From Draconibacterium aestuarii (lineage in GTDB: Bacteria; Bacteroidota; Bacteroidia; Bacteroidales; Prolixibacteraceae), in NCBI GenBank assembly GCA_026671195.1, contig JAPOHD010000027.1:310001-374000 (forward strand): a DNA stretch of 64,000 nt, read 5' to 3'. Position 1 is the stretch's first letter, and each line of letters begins with the position of its first letter. Below are positions 34,090 to 43,385 of the stretch, one piece after another. The position numbers and the translations under genes are program-made. The notes under the pieces are model-generated. The model worked only from the letters and a program-made list of their open reading frames with translations, was not told the origin of the DNA and ran no database searches.

Positions 34090-35661
34090 CTAATTTCTTA
34101 TCGGTTCAAAATGTATTTTTTTATCTTTTTGTTGAATAATGTGTGTTTTAAAATCAGGATTTTCCTTTTGAAAATCTTCCCGGATGTGTCCACCTCTACT
34201 TTCTTCGCGAATTAAAGCTGCCGTGGCAATAAGTTTACAGATGTTCACCGCATTTTTTATTTTAATTAAATTGTATTTGTTTTCTTCTTTACTGAATTGT
34301 TTCAAAATTTCATTGAAACGTGCCAGTGCGTATTCAAGCGATTTCTTATTTCTTACAATGCCTAAGTTTTCGCTCATTAAAGTTGCCAGTTCGTTTTGGT
34401 AGTTTAAAAACAACTCTTCGTTGTCTGCATCCAGAATAATTGGCTCAGGTTCTTCCAGCGTGAAGTGTGGATCTTTTAATTTTGCAGCCTTCTCGCTGGC
34501 ACGTTTGCCAAAAACCAGACATTCTAAAAGGGAGTTGCTGGCCAGTCGGTTGGCTCCCATTACACCGGTTGATGCTACTTCCCCGCAAACAAACAGTCCC
34601 GAGATATTGGTTTCTGCATCAAGATTTGTTCGAACACCACCAACCATATAATGGGCGGCCGGTGATATCGGCAATAAATCTTCGGTTAAATTAAAACCAT
34701 ATTCCTGCAAATGTTTGTCGATATTTTTAAATCGGTTTTTTATCTTTTCCTTGTCGAGATGTTTTAGCGAAAGGTAAATGTGTTTTTTGTCCGACTTTTG
34801 AATCTGGCGGAAGATACTGTAAGCCACTACATCGCGCGGTGCAAGTTCGGCAAGCGGATGAATGTCTTTCATAAACCGATCGCCTTTTTGATTTAACAGC
34901 CATGCTCCTTCTCCGCGAACTGCTTCGCTTATTAAATAAGCTTCTTTTTTCGGGACGTACAATGCCGATGGATGAAACTGGATAAATTCCAGATCTGCAA
35001 GTTTTGCTCCGGCTTCGTAGGCCATTGCAATACCGTCGCCTGTTGCCGTGTGCGGATTGGTTGAACGGGAAAAAATCCTTGACAAGCCTCCGGTTGCAAG
35101 AATTACAGCCTTGGTTTTAAAAACGATGTTTTTGTTTGTTTTAAAATCGTAAGCCTGTACGCCAAGCATACAGTTATCTTTATGAAGTAATTTTATGGCA
35201 GCAACAAATTCGAAAGCCTGAACATTTTTTTCTTTTCTAATTAAATCAAGCTTAAAACAGGTTAGCTCTTTCCCTGTGGCGTCGCCTCCTGCATGTAAAA
35301 TCCTTCGTTTTGTGTGTCCACCTTCCAGACCAAGTATAAAATTATCACCTTCTTTATCAAACGGCATTCCCATTTTTACGAGTTCCAGCACACGTTCTTT
35401 CCCCTCTTTAACCAACACGTCAACTGCATCGTGATCGCAAAGACCGCGTCCGGTAACAAGGGTGTCGTGCGCATGTTGTTCCGGAGAATCGTTATCGGCA
35501 ATAGCTGCAGCAATTCCGCCTTGTGCGTAATATGAATTGCTCGTGTCGAGCTGTGATTTGGTGACAATTGCCACCGAACCAAATTTTGAAGAATGATATG
35601 CAGCTGACAGTCCTGCCAGTCCGCTTCCTATTACAACCGTATCAAATTCAAGTACTTGCAT
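34090..35661 (-). CDS. nadB: L-aspartate oxidase
   Basis: 523 residues from ATG 35661. It is a flavoenzyme that oxidises aspartate to iminoaspartate, the first step to quinolinate. Visible are the FAD dinucleotide motif GSGLAGLSAAYHSSKFG (about 12-28), SNSYYAQGGIAAAI, GGHTKRRILHAGGDATGKEL, HPSALYVP, and the capping region around ELAPRDVVAYSI. ATG 35661 is preferred to an in-frame TTG at 35691, because the TTG sits inside a -7 promoter box. It heads the series nadB-nadC-coaX and onward. Confidence 0.96.
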   Translation of the reverse strand: MQVLEFDTVVIGSGLAGLSAAYHSSKFGSVAIVTKSQLDTSNSYYAQGGIAAAIADNDSPEQHAHDTLVTGRGLCDHDAVDVLVKEGKERVLELVKMGMPFDKEGDNFILGLEGGHTKRRILHAGGDATGKELTCFKLDLIRKEKNVQAFEFVAAIKLLHKDNCMLGVQAYDFKTNKNIVFKTKAVILATGGLSRIFSRSTNPHTATGDGIAMAYEAGAKLADLEFIQFHPSALYVPKKEAYLISEAVRGEGAWLLNQKGDRFMKDIHPLAELAPRDVVAYSIFRQIQKSDKKHIYLSLKHLDKEKIKNRFKNIDKHLQEYGFNLTEDLLPISPAAHYMVGGVRTNLDAETNISGLFVCGEVASTGVMGANRLASNSLLECLVFGKRASEKAAKLKDPHFTLEEPEPIILDADNEELFLNYQNELATLMSENLGIVRNKKSLEYALARFNEILKQFSKEENKYNLIKIKNAVNICKLIATAALIREESRGGHIREDFQKENPDFKTHIIQQKDKKIHFEPIRN

Positions 35662-35688
35662 TGTTTCTGCTTTCTGCAAACGAGCGTG

Positions 35689-35696
35689 CAAAGTTA
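35689..35696 (-). promoter_or_regulatory. Candidate -7 box for nadB
   Basis: The minus strand reads TAACTTTG, a full TAnnTTTG match, 28 bases before the ATG at 35661. A TTTG lies on the minus strand at 35711-35714, but only 14 bases away, which is shorter than usual. Confidence 0.45.
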
Positions 35697-35830
35697 GTAT
35701 TTCTTTTATGCAAATACCTATTAGAAAGCTGATAATTTACATTTCTGCAATTTAATTTATCATTGGCAGGTTTTGTTTGCTATCGGGTAGATAAGGAACT
35801 TTTGTAAAGCGATTGAATTGTGCAGATTGT

Positions 35831-36160
35831 TTATTGATTAGGAAGATAATCAGTGCGGATTGGTGTAAAAAGCTCAAGCACAATCGAGGCTTCTAAAATC
35901 TTGACTTCGTGTTCCATATTTTCGGGAATGCTCCAACTGTCGCCACTTTCTGCCACGAACCATTCTTTGCCAATTCGTAAATCCATTTTCCCCGAAATCA
36001 AATAGCCGGTTTGTTCGTATGGATGCTGGTGAGCCGGCAAATCACTTCCTTTATCGAGTTTGAATTCGCACAAAATAGTTTTTTCTTCAAACGCTAAGGG
36101 ACGCATGGCAACACCTTTTATTAAAGGGCGAAAATTTCGAGAGTTGTTTTTAGTAAACAT
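35831..36160 (-). CDS. Small cupin-domain protein
   Basis: 109 residues from ATG 36160. One cupin barrel: motif 1 includes HQHPYEQTGYLISGKMDLRIG (about 42-62) with the metal-binding H-x-H and Glu, and motif 2 GDSWSIPENMEHEV (about 72-85) carries the last His. Metal-binding residues are therefore all present. Single cupins of this kind act as small isomerases, dioxygenases or sensors of sugars or phenolics; the substrate is unknown. It is divergent from the RND efflux operon across a 44-bp perfect palindrome, so the two may be controlled together. Confidence 0.85.
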   Translation of the reverse strand: MFTKNNSRNFRPLIKGVAMRPLAFEEKTILCEFKLDKGSDLPAHQHPYEQTGYLISGKMDLRIGKEWFVAESGDSWSIPENMEHEVKILEASIVLELFTPIRTDYLPNQ

Positions 36161-36234
36161 ATCTTCAAGAATTAATTTAAAGGCTAAATTAAAATAAAAT
36201 ATTCTTCAAATTAAACCTTTTTGGTAACCCAGTA

Positions 36235-36278
36235 GTCTTTATAAAGTCTGAAAGAATTCTTTCAGACTTTATAAAGAC
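36235..36278. repeat. Perfect 44-bp palindrome in a divergent promoter region
   Basis: The two 22-base arms (36235-36256 and 36257-36278) are exact reverse complements with no spacer; the centre is GAATTC at 36254-36259. Each arm also contains its own smaller palindrome CTTTATAAAG (36237-36246 and 36267-36276). It is 75 bases from the cupin ATG and 47 bases before the -7 box of the RND operon. There is no T-run, so a terminator is unlikely. A double operator for two repressor or activator dimers, or a cruciform-forming element, is the best reading. Confidence 0.9.
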
Positions 36279-36324
36279 AAAAATAACTTACTATAAGCAA
36301 TAAGCTGTTTGTGTAACTTGCATA

Positions 36325-36332
36325 TAAGTTTG
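36325..36332 (+). promoter_or_regulatory. Candidate -7 box for the first RND efflux operon
   Basis: TAAGTTTG matches TAnnTTTG fully, 52 bases before the ATG at 36384. A TTTG at 36308-36311 is a possible -33 element but with only 13 bases between them. Confidence 0.4.
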
Positions 36333-36383
36333 GAACTTGATAGAAATGAACTTGATTAAACATTTTAATTAGAAAATAAAACC

Positions 36384-37571
36384 ATGAGTTGGAGGAAAAT
36401 TACATTCATTATTGTGGCCCTGATTGTTCTGCTGGGTGGTTCAGCAGCTCTTTCAGAGTTATTTGTGTCGATGAAACCGGAGCCGATGAAAAAGCCGGAG
36501 CAGACATTAAAACGTTCTGTTAAAGTAGAGGAAGTCGTTTATTCAGATATTGTTTCTCCACTAACAGTGCAAGGTAGAGCCGTGTCGGGGAGCGAAGTTG
36601 TTTTGGTTGCTGAAGCAGCAGGGAAAATTGAACCTGGGGCGGTAAGGCTTCGAAAAGGTACCAAATTTACAAAAGGACAGTTGTTGGCCGTAATTTATAA
36701 GGATGAAGCGGAATTGGCATTGAAAGCACGCAAGAGCAATTTTTTGTCAACAATGATTTCGTTGCTTCCCGATATTAAAGTTGATTTCCCGGAGGTGCTC
36801 GAAACCTATGAGAATTTCTTTCACAATATTGATTTAAACAAAAATCTGCCTGCACTGCCGGAAGTAAAAAATGAAAAGTTAAAAATATTTTTAGCCAGCA
36901 GGGGAGTGTTTAACGAATACTATGGAATTTTGCAGGACGAGAAAAAATTGTCGCGTCATTCGCTTTATGCTCCATTCGATGGAACTTTTACCCAGATAAA
37001 TTACGAAGTTGGAGCGTATGTAAATACCGGCGCCCAAATTGGTAGAATGATACGAACTGACAACGTTGAAATTGAGGTTCCGGTCCCCAACGGCGATAGC
37101 AAGTGGATTAAAGTTGGCGACAAAGTGGAAGTTTACGATAATGATTCGGATGGAATTAAACAAGGAACAGTTGTTCGGAAATCAAACTTTATTGATGAAG
37201 CCACACAATCGCGAAGTATTTTTGTTGAAGTACAAAGTAGCCCAGCTGATGAATTACTTACCGGAGAATACAAAGTAGTTGATTTTCCCGGTCATAAAAT
37301 TGCACGTTCGATGGAAATTCCACGTAACGCGGTTTTTAATTCAAACGTGGTTTATGCTGTAGTAAACGGTCAGCTCAAAAAGCGGGAAATTAATATACTA
37401 AAGACCATGGAAACCACTTTGATTTTTAATGGAATTGAAGAAGGTACAAAAATGGTAGTTGAGCCCTTAATCAACGTAAAAGAAAATACCCCTGTAAATA
37501 TTTTAGGAGAAGAAGTTGTTAAAGAGGGTAACAGAAAATCTAAATCAACTAAAGAGCAAGCTTCATTATGA
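36384..37571 (+). CDS. RND efflux periplasmic adaptor (membrane fusion protein), system 1
   Basis: 395 residues from ATG 36384, with an N-terminal membrane anchor (about 6-26). Adaptor features are a split lipoyl-like domain (VVLVAEAAGKIEPGAVRLRKGTKFTKGQLLAVI and HSLYAPFDGTFTQINYEVGAYVNTGAQI), then beta-barrel and membrane-proximal domains. The helical hairpin between the lipoyl halves is only about 80 residues and contains no long heptads. The stop codon overlaps the pump start (ATGA at 37568-37571), a sign of coupled translation. The tail after residue 375 is Lys-rich. It should link the inner-membrane pump with the TolC-like channel. Confidence 0.92.
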   Translation: MSWRKITFIIVALIVLLGGSAALSELFVSMKPEPMKKPEQTLKRSVKVEEVVYSDIVSPLTVQGRAVSGSEVVLVAEAAGKIEPGAVRLRKGTKFTKGQLLAVIYKDEAELALKARKSNFLSTMISLLPDIKVDFPEVLETYENFFHNIDLNKNLPALPEVKNEKLKIFLASRGVFNEYYGILQDEKKLSRHSLYAPFDGTFTQINYEVGAYVNTGAQIGRMIRTDNVEIEVPVPNGDSKWIKVGDKVEVYDNDSDGIKQGTVVRKSNFIDEATQSRSIFVEVQSSPADELLTGEYKVVDFPGHKIARSMEIPRNAVFNSNVVYAVVNGQLKKREINILKTMETTLIFNGIEEGTKMVVEPLINVKENTPVNILGEEVVKEGNRKSKSTKEQASL

Positions 37572-40500
37572 AAAAAGCAGTTGAGCTATTTGTTCGGTTC
37601 CCATTTTACGCTAACCTGATTCTAATCTTTTTTGTGATTGTAGGGGGCATTAGTCTTTACTCCATGAAAAAGTCGTTTTTCCCCGAACGGGAATCGCATT
37701 ATATTAATGTAAGTGTTATGTATCCGGGAGCCTCTCCTATTGAAATGGAGGAAGGAATTACGTCAAGGGTTGAAGAAGCAATTCGTTCTATTCCCGGCAT
37801 TTATGAGATCAATTCCGTTTCGTCGGAAAACAGTGCCAGGGTAACCATTGAGTTTGAGCCTGGTTATGATATCGATGAAGCTTTAATCGAAGTAAAAAAT
37901 GCGGTAGATGGAATATCGGCACTGCCGACGGCATCGGAACGGCCTATTGTTGCCAAGTCACGGACTACATCGCCGGCCGCTCGTATGTTGGTTACCGGCG
38001 ACGTTGACTTAATGACCCTTAAAAGTTATGCGCAGCAAGTAGAAGAAGATTTCCTTTCTTCCGGCCTGATGAGTCAGGTTTCTATTTCCGGTTTTCCTTC
38101 ACTCGAAATTTCGGTAGAAGCTTCTGAAGAGGATATGTTACGTTACGGATTTACCTTTAGCGATCTGCAAAATGCAATCTCCAATAACAACCGTGATGTA
38201 TCGGGCGGACAAATTCGTTCGAAGGAAGAAGAATTGCTTATTCGATTGCGCTCACGAAGCGCCGATCCGAATAAAATTGGCAATATTATTCTTCGTGCAA
38301 ATGCTGATGGAAGTGTGATTCGGATTAGGGATATTGCTTCGGTTAAAATGAAGTTCTCAGATGTACCAAACAAAGCACTTGAAAACGGTAATCCGGTGAT
38401 TAGCATGCGTGTAAATAAGCTGATAACGGAAGATCTTGATGATATTGATGAGTACATTACGAATTATGTGGAAGATTTTAATGCCAAAGACTACGGTGTT
38501 AAACTGATTTTGTCGCGTTCTTATCTCGATCTTCTGAAATCGAGGTTAAGCTTATTGTATACTAACGGAGGACAGGGATTGATTCTGGTGGTACTTATTT
38601 TGGGGTTAATGCTTAGCACGCGTCTGTCCTTGTGGGTAGCATGGGGTATTCCGGCGTCCTTCCTTGGTATGTTCATTATAGTGAACATTATGGGGGTTAC
38701 CATTAATATGATGTCGGTGTTCGGGATGATCCTGGTTGTTGGTATTCTTGTAGATGACGGAATTGTGATTGGTGAAAATATTTTCCAGCATTTTGAGCGG
38801 GGGAAACGCCCCATGCGAGCAGCAGTGGATGGAACAGTAGAAGTAATACCGGCTGTAATTACATCGGTATTAACTACTGTCGTTGCTTTCTCTCCGCTTA
38901 TTTTTATTACCGGAAGAATGGAGATGATGTATGAAATGGCACTGATTGTTACATTCAGTTTGCTTGTTTCAATGGTGGAAGCGTTTTTTGTATTACCTGC
39001 CCACCTGGGGAACAAACACGTTTTAAATCGTAAAGTTCTAACACGGAAAGGGAAGGGATTTAGAAAATATATTGAACGCTTTTTTAGCTGGTTACGCGAT
39101 TATGCCTATGATGGTGTTATCAAGCTCATAATAGAATGGCGCTACATTGTTATGGGAATACCGGTTGCAATGATTGTAATAACACTGGGACTAATTGGAG
39201 GACAGATTATTAAAACCACGTTCTTCCCGCGTATGGAATTTGACGACTTTAATATAAATATTGCTTTTACTCCTGGTTCGGGCGAAAGGCAAACCATGGA
39301 ATACCTTACTCATTTTGATAGTATTGTTTGGGTGGTGAACCATGAGTTAATGAAAGAATACAATGATACGATCCCATATATCGAAAGTAGTATCATTAAT
39401 TTGGGCTCTGGATTTGATCGTACTGAAAGTGGTGCGCATACCGGGAATGTTGATGTTTCTCCACGAAATTCGGAAGAAACAGGAATTAGTTCATTTGAAA
39501 TTATTAATCGTTTACGAAAACATATTGGGTCGGTTCCTGAGGCCGATAAATTCACAATCGGAGCACGTGGCCGATTTGGATCACCGGTTTCAATCGGTTT
39601 GCTTTCACGGAATATTGAAGAGCTGGAAGCAGGGCGCGATTTTATAATGGAGCGACTTTTAGAATACCCGCAACTAAAAGATGTTGTGAATACCAATGCC
39701 ATGGGTAAAGAAGAGATTTTACTCGAACTAAAACCCGAGGCCTATATGTTGGGATTAAACGAGATAATAATTGCCAATCAGATTCGTCAGGCTTTTTATG
39801 GAGGTCAGGCACAACGTTTACAAGTGGGGCGCGATGAAATACGTATTTGGGTGCGTTACCCTGCTGAAGGACGAGCGAAATTAGGACAACTCGAAAAAAT
39901 GAAGATTGTAACCGCACAAGGTGAATATCCATTTTCCGAATTGGTTGATTATTCTAAAAAACGTGGCCCGGTTAATATTAACCGTTACAACAGCAAACGC
40001 GAAATACGAGTGAATGCCGAAATGGTTGATCCAGATGCTTCAGTAACCGATATGCTCGAGATTATCCGGTCTGAAGTGATTCCTGAACTAAATGTAATGT
40101 ATCCGGGTATTACTGTCGAATTTCAGGGGCAGTCACGAGAAAGTCAGCGAAATATGGGAGATTTACTCTTCCTGTTTCCAATGGCATTTTTGGCTATTAT
40201 TTTTATTCTGATGGTGAATTTTAAATCGATTGAACAGCCAATAATCATTCTGATAATGATTCCGATTTCGATACTAGGTGCAGTTTGGGGACATGGCATA
40301 CACGGGAAGCCTCTTTCTATATTGAGTTTATGGGGAATTGTAGCATTAACGGGAGTAATTGTGAACGATGCTGTGGTTTTTCTGGCCAAATACAATCTCC
40401 TTATTGAGTCAGGGGTAAAAGTAAAACAAGCGATTGTAGAAGCTGGAAAATCTAGACTTCGTGCAATTATACTCACCACCTTAACCACTTCATTTGGTCT

Positions 40501-40780
40501 GTTTCCACTGATTTTGGAGAAAAGTTTTCAGGCGCAGTTTTTAATCCCAATGGCCATCTCGCTGGTTTACGGTGTTGCTTTCGGAACCTTTTTTATCCTG
40601 ATCTTTTTCCCTGCTTTGATTATGGTGTTAAACGACATCAGAAGAGTATCTAAAAAACTTTGGACCAGTGAAGACGTGGAACCTGAACATGTAGAGATTG
40701 CGTGGATACATTCGCAACGAAAAATTGATAACAGCCTTTACCAAGAAGATGAAGAAAATAAACAGCATGAAGAAATTTAA
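37568..40780 (+). CDS. RND efflux pump, inner-membrane transporter, system 1
   Basis: 1070 residues, AcrB size: twelve transmembrane segments with two large periplasmic loops. In TM4 the proton-relay pair is present in GILVDDGIVIGENIF, as in AcrB. The TM10 region reads GVIVNDAVVFLAKYN. It starts with four bases of overlap with the adaptor gene and overlaps the TolC-like gene by 14 bases, so the three form one operon. Substrate class (drugs, bile salts, fatty acids or metal) cannot be read from sequence; the aspartate pair argues against loss of activity. Confidence 0.94.
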   Translation: MKKAVELFVRFPFYANLILIFFVIVGGISLYSMKKSFFPERESHYINVSVMYPGASPIEMEEGITSRVEEAIRSIPGIYEINSVSSENSARVTIEFEPGYDIDEALIEVKNAVDGISALPTASERPIVAKSRTTSPAARMLVTGDVDLMTLKSYAQQVEEDFLSSGLMSQVSISGFPSLEISVEASEEDMLRYGFTFSDLQNAISNNNRDVSGGQIRSKEEELLIRLRSRSADPNKIGNIILRANADGSVIRIRDIASVKMKFSDVPNKALENGNPVISMRVNKLITEDLDDIDEYITNYVEDFNAKDYGVKLILSRSYLDLLKSRLSLLYTNGGQGLILVVLILGLMLSTRLSLWVAWGIPASFLGMFIIVNIMGVTINMMSVFGMILVVGILVDDGIVIGENIFQHFERGKRPMRAAVDGTVEVIPAVITSVLTTVVAFSPLIFITGRMEMMYEMALIVTFSLLVSMVEAFFVLPAHLGNKHVLNRKVLTRKGKGFRKYIERFFSWLRDYAYDGVIKLIIEWRYIVMGIPVAMIVITLGLIGGQIIKTTFFPRMEFDDFNINIAFTPGSGERQTMEYLTHFDSIVWVVNHELMKEYNDTIPYIESSIINLGSGFDRTESGAHTGNVDVSPRNSEETGISSFEIINRLRKHIGSVPEADKFTIGARGRFGSPVSIGLLSRNIEELEAGRDFIMERLLEYPQLKDVVNTNAMGKEEILLELKPEAYMLGLNEIIIANQIRQAFYGGQAQRLQVGRDEIRIWVRYPAEGRAKLGQLEKMKIVTAQGEYPFSELVDYSKKRGPVNINRYNSKREIRVNAEMVDPDASVTDMLEIIRSEVIPELNVMYPGITVEFQGQSRESQRNMGDLLFLFPMAFLAIIFILMVNFKSIEQPIIILIMIPISILGAVWGHGIHGKPLSILSLWGIVALTGVIVNDAVVFLAKYNLLIESGVKVKQAIVEAGKSRLRAIILTTLTTSFGLFPLILEKSFQAQFLIPMAISLVYGVAFGTFFILIFFPALIMVLNDIRRVSKKLWTSEDVEPEHVEIAWIHSQRKIDNSLYQEDEENKQHEEI

Positions 40781-42056
40781 AATATTTGCCTTTTTACTGT
40801 TGAGTGGATTGATTGTACAGGCACAACAACCACTCTCACTTACGGACGCAATCGCAAAAGCGCTTGAAAATAATTACGATATACTACTTGCAAAAGGAGA
40901 TCAGCAAGTGGCTGAAATAAAAAATAATTGGGGAGCTGCCGGCCGCTATCCATATATAAATTTATCGGCAAGCGATAATAATTCGTATGTAATTCAGGAA
41001 AGCGATAATAATATCAGCAATCGTTTTTCAGGAGGAACATCGCTCAGCTGGACGATATTCGATGGCTTTTCAGTGAAAATTAGTAAAGCACGACTTGATG
41101 AGTTGGAGAATATTTCGAAAAATAATACGGCCACAATGGTTGAAGGTACCATTCAATCTATAATCTTGGCGTATTACGATGTGTTACTGCAAAAGGAGAA
41201 ACTAGTAACTTACGAAGAGGTAATGAATCTTTCGAACGATAGATACGAACGCGAGAAGCAACGAAAAGAATATGGCTCGGCGGTGACTTACGAAGTTTTA
41301 CAGGCACAAAATGCCTACCTTGAAGATCGTGCCAGTTATCTGTTGCAAGAGGTTGCATATAAAAATTCCAGGCGTAATCTGGGATATTTAATGGCAGAAA
41401 AAGAGAATACTGATTATCATCTAAGTGAAAAATTTGAGGCAGTATTGGAAGAGTATTTGCTGGCGGATTTATTGACGCAAATGTTGGAGAATAATAAAAG
41501 TCTTCAAACGCAATTCATAAATCTACGTTTGCTTGATAATCAGATTGCATCTTCCAAAAGCGCTTATTCGCCATACCTCGATTTTAATGGTGGTGTTACC
41601 GGAACAACAACTCGGATGAAGACTGTAGAGCAAGATGCAAGTTGGAGCAAGAATGCAACTTTATATGGCAATTTTACTTTAGGATGGAATCTTTTTAGTG
41701 GTGGAAACCGCAAACGTGCCGTGCAGATTGCAGAGATTGATCGCGAGTTGGGAGATGTTCAGTTGGCTGATATCCAGCACAATTTATCCAACCGGTTAGC
41801 CAATTTATTCGAATTTTATGAGGTGCGGAAAGAACTATTGGTTTTGGCGAAAGAAAACCTGGAAGCCGCTCGTTTAAATATGCAAATTTCGAGAGAAAAA
41901 TTTGAATCAGGAGCTATTAACTCGTTTAACTATCGCGATGTGCAGCAGATTTATTTAAATGCAGCACAGGGCGAGTTGCAGGCCATTTATTATTTTATCG
42001 ATGCACAAACATCATTACTGCGTTTAGCAGGCGTGATTGTTCAGCAATATGATTAA
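40767..42056 (+). CDS. TolC-family outer-membrane efflux protein, system 1
   Basis: 429 residues from ATG 40767; a signal peptide (MKKFKIFAFLLLSGLIVQAQ) begins exactly there, so longer in-frame starts upstream are rejected. It has two repeated outer-membrane-efflux domains with long helices; SLTDAIAKALENNYDILLAK and the second-half FESGAINSFNYRDVQQIYLNAAQGELQA are typical. It starts 14 bases inside the pump gene and is followed by a strong terminator at 42061. It completes a tripartite pump with the two preceding proteins. Confidence 0.93.
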   Translation: MKKFKIFAFLLLSGLIVQAQQPLSLTDAIAKALENNYDILLAKGDQQVAEIKNNWGAAGRYPYINLSASDNNSYVIQESDNNISNRFSGGTSLSWTIFDGFSVKISKARLDELENISKNNTATMVEGTIQSIILAYYDVLLQKEKLVTYEEVMNLSNDRYEREKQRKEYGSAVTYEVLQAQNAYLEDRASYLLQEVAYKNSRRNLGYLMAEKENTDYHLSEKFEAVLEEYLLADLLTQMLENNKSLQTQFINLRLLDNQIASSKSAYSPYLDFNGGVTGTTTRMKTVEQDASWSKNATLYGNFTLGWNLFSGGNRKRAVQIAEIDRELGDVQLADIQHNLSNRLANLFEFYEVRKELLVLAKENLEAARLNMQISREKFESGAINSFNYRDVQQIYLNAAQGELQAIYYFIDAQTSLLRLAGVIVQQYD

Positions 42057-42060
42057 AACT

Positions 42061-42093
42061 ATTGAGCAGGTGGAGAATAATCACCTGCTCAAT
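42061..42093. terminator. Bidirectional hairpin between RND operon 1 and the MazG-like gene
   Basis: ATTGAGCAGGTG (42061-42072) pairs perfectly with CACCTGCTCAAT (42082-42093), with a 9-base loop. On the minus strand it is followed by AGTTTT. The plus-strand side lacks a T-run, so it terminates best in the minus direction, but it sits between two convergent stop codons. Confidence 0.75.
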
Positions 42094-42102
42094 AAAATAG
42101 AG

Positions 42103-42426
42103 TTAAACTGATTCCCACGATCGGATTTTATTTTTTTCTTCTTTTTTTCGGAAGGCTTCTTCCAGCTTTATTCCTTTTCGGTTGGCAATAGCACAGAGGT
42201 AAATAAATATATCTGCCAGTTCATCTCCAACTTCTGAGATAGTTGAGTTTGTATCTACCAACAAACCTTCAGTTTTCCTTACGGCTTTAAAAAGTTCGCC
42301 AACTTCTTCTCCCAGCAATAGGCATTTGTCAATGGTGGTTTGGGTTATAAAATTCCGCTCGTATTCGAGTTCAGTTACATATTCCTGAAAATCGGAAAGG
42401 GTTGGTTTTTCTTTTAATTCAGGCAT
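42103..42426 (-). CDS. MazG-like nucleotide pyrophosphohydrolase
   Basis: 107 residues from ATG 42426. The all-alpha MazG-type site is present: EEVGEL (about 46-51) and DELADIFIYL (about 73-82) give the E-x-x-E...E/D-x-x-D metal-binding pattern. Such enzymes hydrolyse nucleoside triphosphates or dNTPs to monophosphates, often as house-cleaning. It follows the TIM-barrel isomerase-like gene by two bases on the same strand, and is the last gene of that small operon. Confidence 0.85.
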   Translation of the reverse strand: MPELKEKPTLSDFQEYVTELEYERNFITQTTIDKCLLLGEEVGELFKAVRKTEGLLVDTNSTISEVGDELADIFIYLCAIANRKGIKLEEAFRKKEEKNKIRSWESV

Positions 42427-42428
42427 AA

Positions 42429-43334
42429 TTAAATTTTTTGAAGTGCAGATTGTACTTTTTCCAGCAGTACAGGAATTTTTTCATAGGGATCGCCGGCACC
42501 CAACGTTTCTAATGGAAGATAACCACGATACCCTGCTTCTTTTATTATTTTAAAAAGTTTTACAAAATCAGTTGGAGTTTCTTTTCCATCAATCCAAACA
42601 TTCTCTTTTATCTGCCAGGTTACGGCAAATTTTATATTCTTCTTAATTTCTTCGTACGGATCGTGTTGACGATAACTACCAATGTCGAGATTTAATCCCA
42701 GCCAGTCAGAGTCTACCATTTCAAATATCCGGGTCACATCGGCAGCGGTTTTCAGAAAATCGTTGTGATTTTGAATGGCTATAATTACACCGTGTTCTCT
42801 TCCAAACATACAACAATCCTGTAGATCTTTTGCCATCCAGGTGAATACCTGGTCGCGCGAAAAACCTTCGTGTTTATTTGTTCCGGAAAATACACGAATC
42901 GCAGGTATTCCCATTTTTGCTGCGGCAATAATCCATTCTTTAATAAATTTTATATCGGCTTGCCGACTCGTTTTGTCGGGATTGGCAAAGTCATTCCGTA
43001 CTCCTGTTCCACTAATATCCAGACCGAGCAGAAATGCCTGTCGTTTAAATTCGCGCATAAAATTGGCAGAAGGAACTTCCGGATAGCCAGGGAAATAATA
43101 ACCGGTTGGATCGATGGCGTCGAAATTATATTTGGCGCAAAAATTCAATACATCGAACAAATCAATTTCGCCGTCGCGTAAAAGCTGGTTAAACGAGTAA
43201 ACGTTTAAACTAAACTTGAATTTATGACTAAAAGTTTCCGAAACTGAATTGAAATGCAAAGGCGAGAGGCCGGAAGCCATCAAAGGAACTGCCAGCATCG
43301 ATTTCATAAAATCCCGTCGTTTTGTTGGTTTCAT
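42429..43334 (-). CDS. Sugar phosphate isomerase/epimerase-like TIM-barrel protein, exported
   Basis: 301 residues from ATG 43334. The N-terminus MKPTKRRDFMKSMLAVPLMASG has a Tat-type RRDFMK motif and hydrophobic stretch, so export is likely. The rest is an AP-endonuclease-2/xylose-isomerase-like TIM barrel: FDAIDPTGYYFPGYP, PAIRVFSGTNKHEGF, IAIQNHNDFL (metal His), LGLNLDIGSYRQHDP and GYLPLETLG (metal Glu). This superfamily isomerises or epimerises sugars; periplasmic forms are frequent in Bacteroidota near polysaccharide genes. It resembles the protein at 59470-60372 in design, but the two are not close in sequence. Confidence 0.85.
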   Translation of the reverse strand: MKPTKRRDFMKSMLAVPLMASGLSPLHFNSVSETFSHKFKFSLNVYSFNQLLRDGEIDLFDVLNFCAKYNFDAIDPTGYYFPGYPEVPSANFMREFKRQAFLLGLDISGTGVRNDFANPDKTSRQADIKFIKEWIIAAAKMGIPAIRVFSGTNKHEGFSRDQVFTWMAKDLQDCCMFGREHGVIIAIQNHNDFLKTAADVTRIFEMVDSDWLGLNLDIGSYRQHDPYEEIKKNIKFAVTWQIKENVWIDGKETPTDFVKLFKIIKEAGYRGYLPLETLGAGDPYEKIPVLLEKVQSALQKI

Positions 43335-43385
43335 AGGTGTTTTGTTTAAGTAAGTTTTGCTTTGTATTGTACTTAGGTTTCTTTT

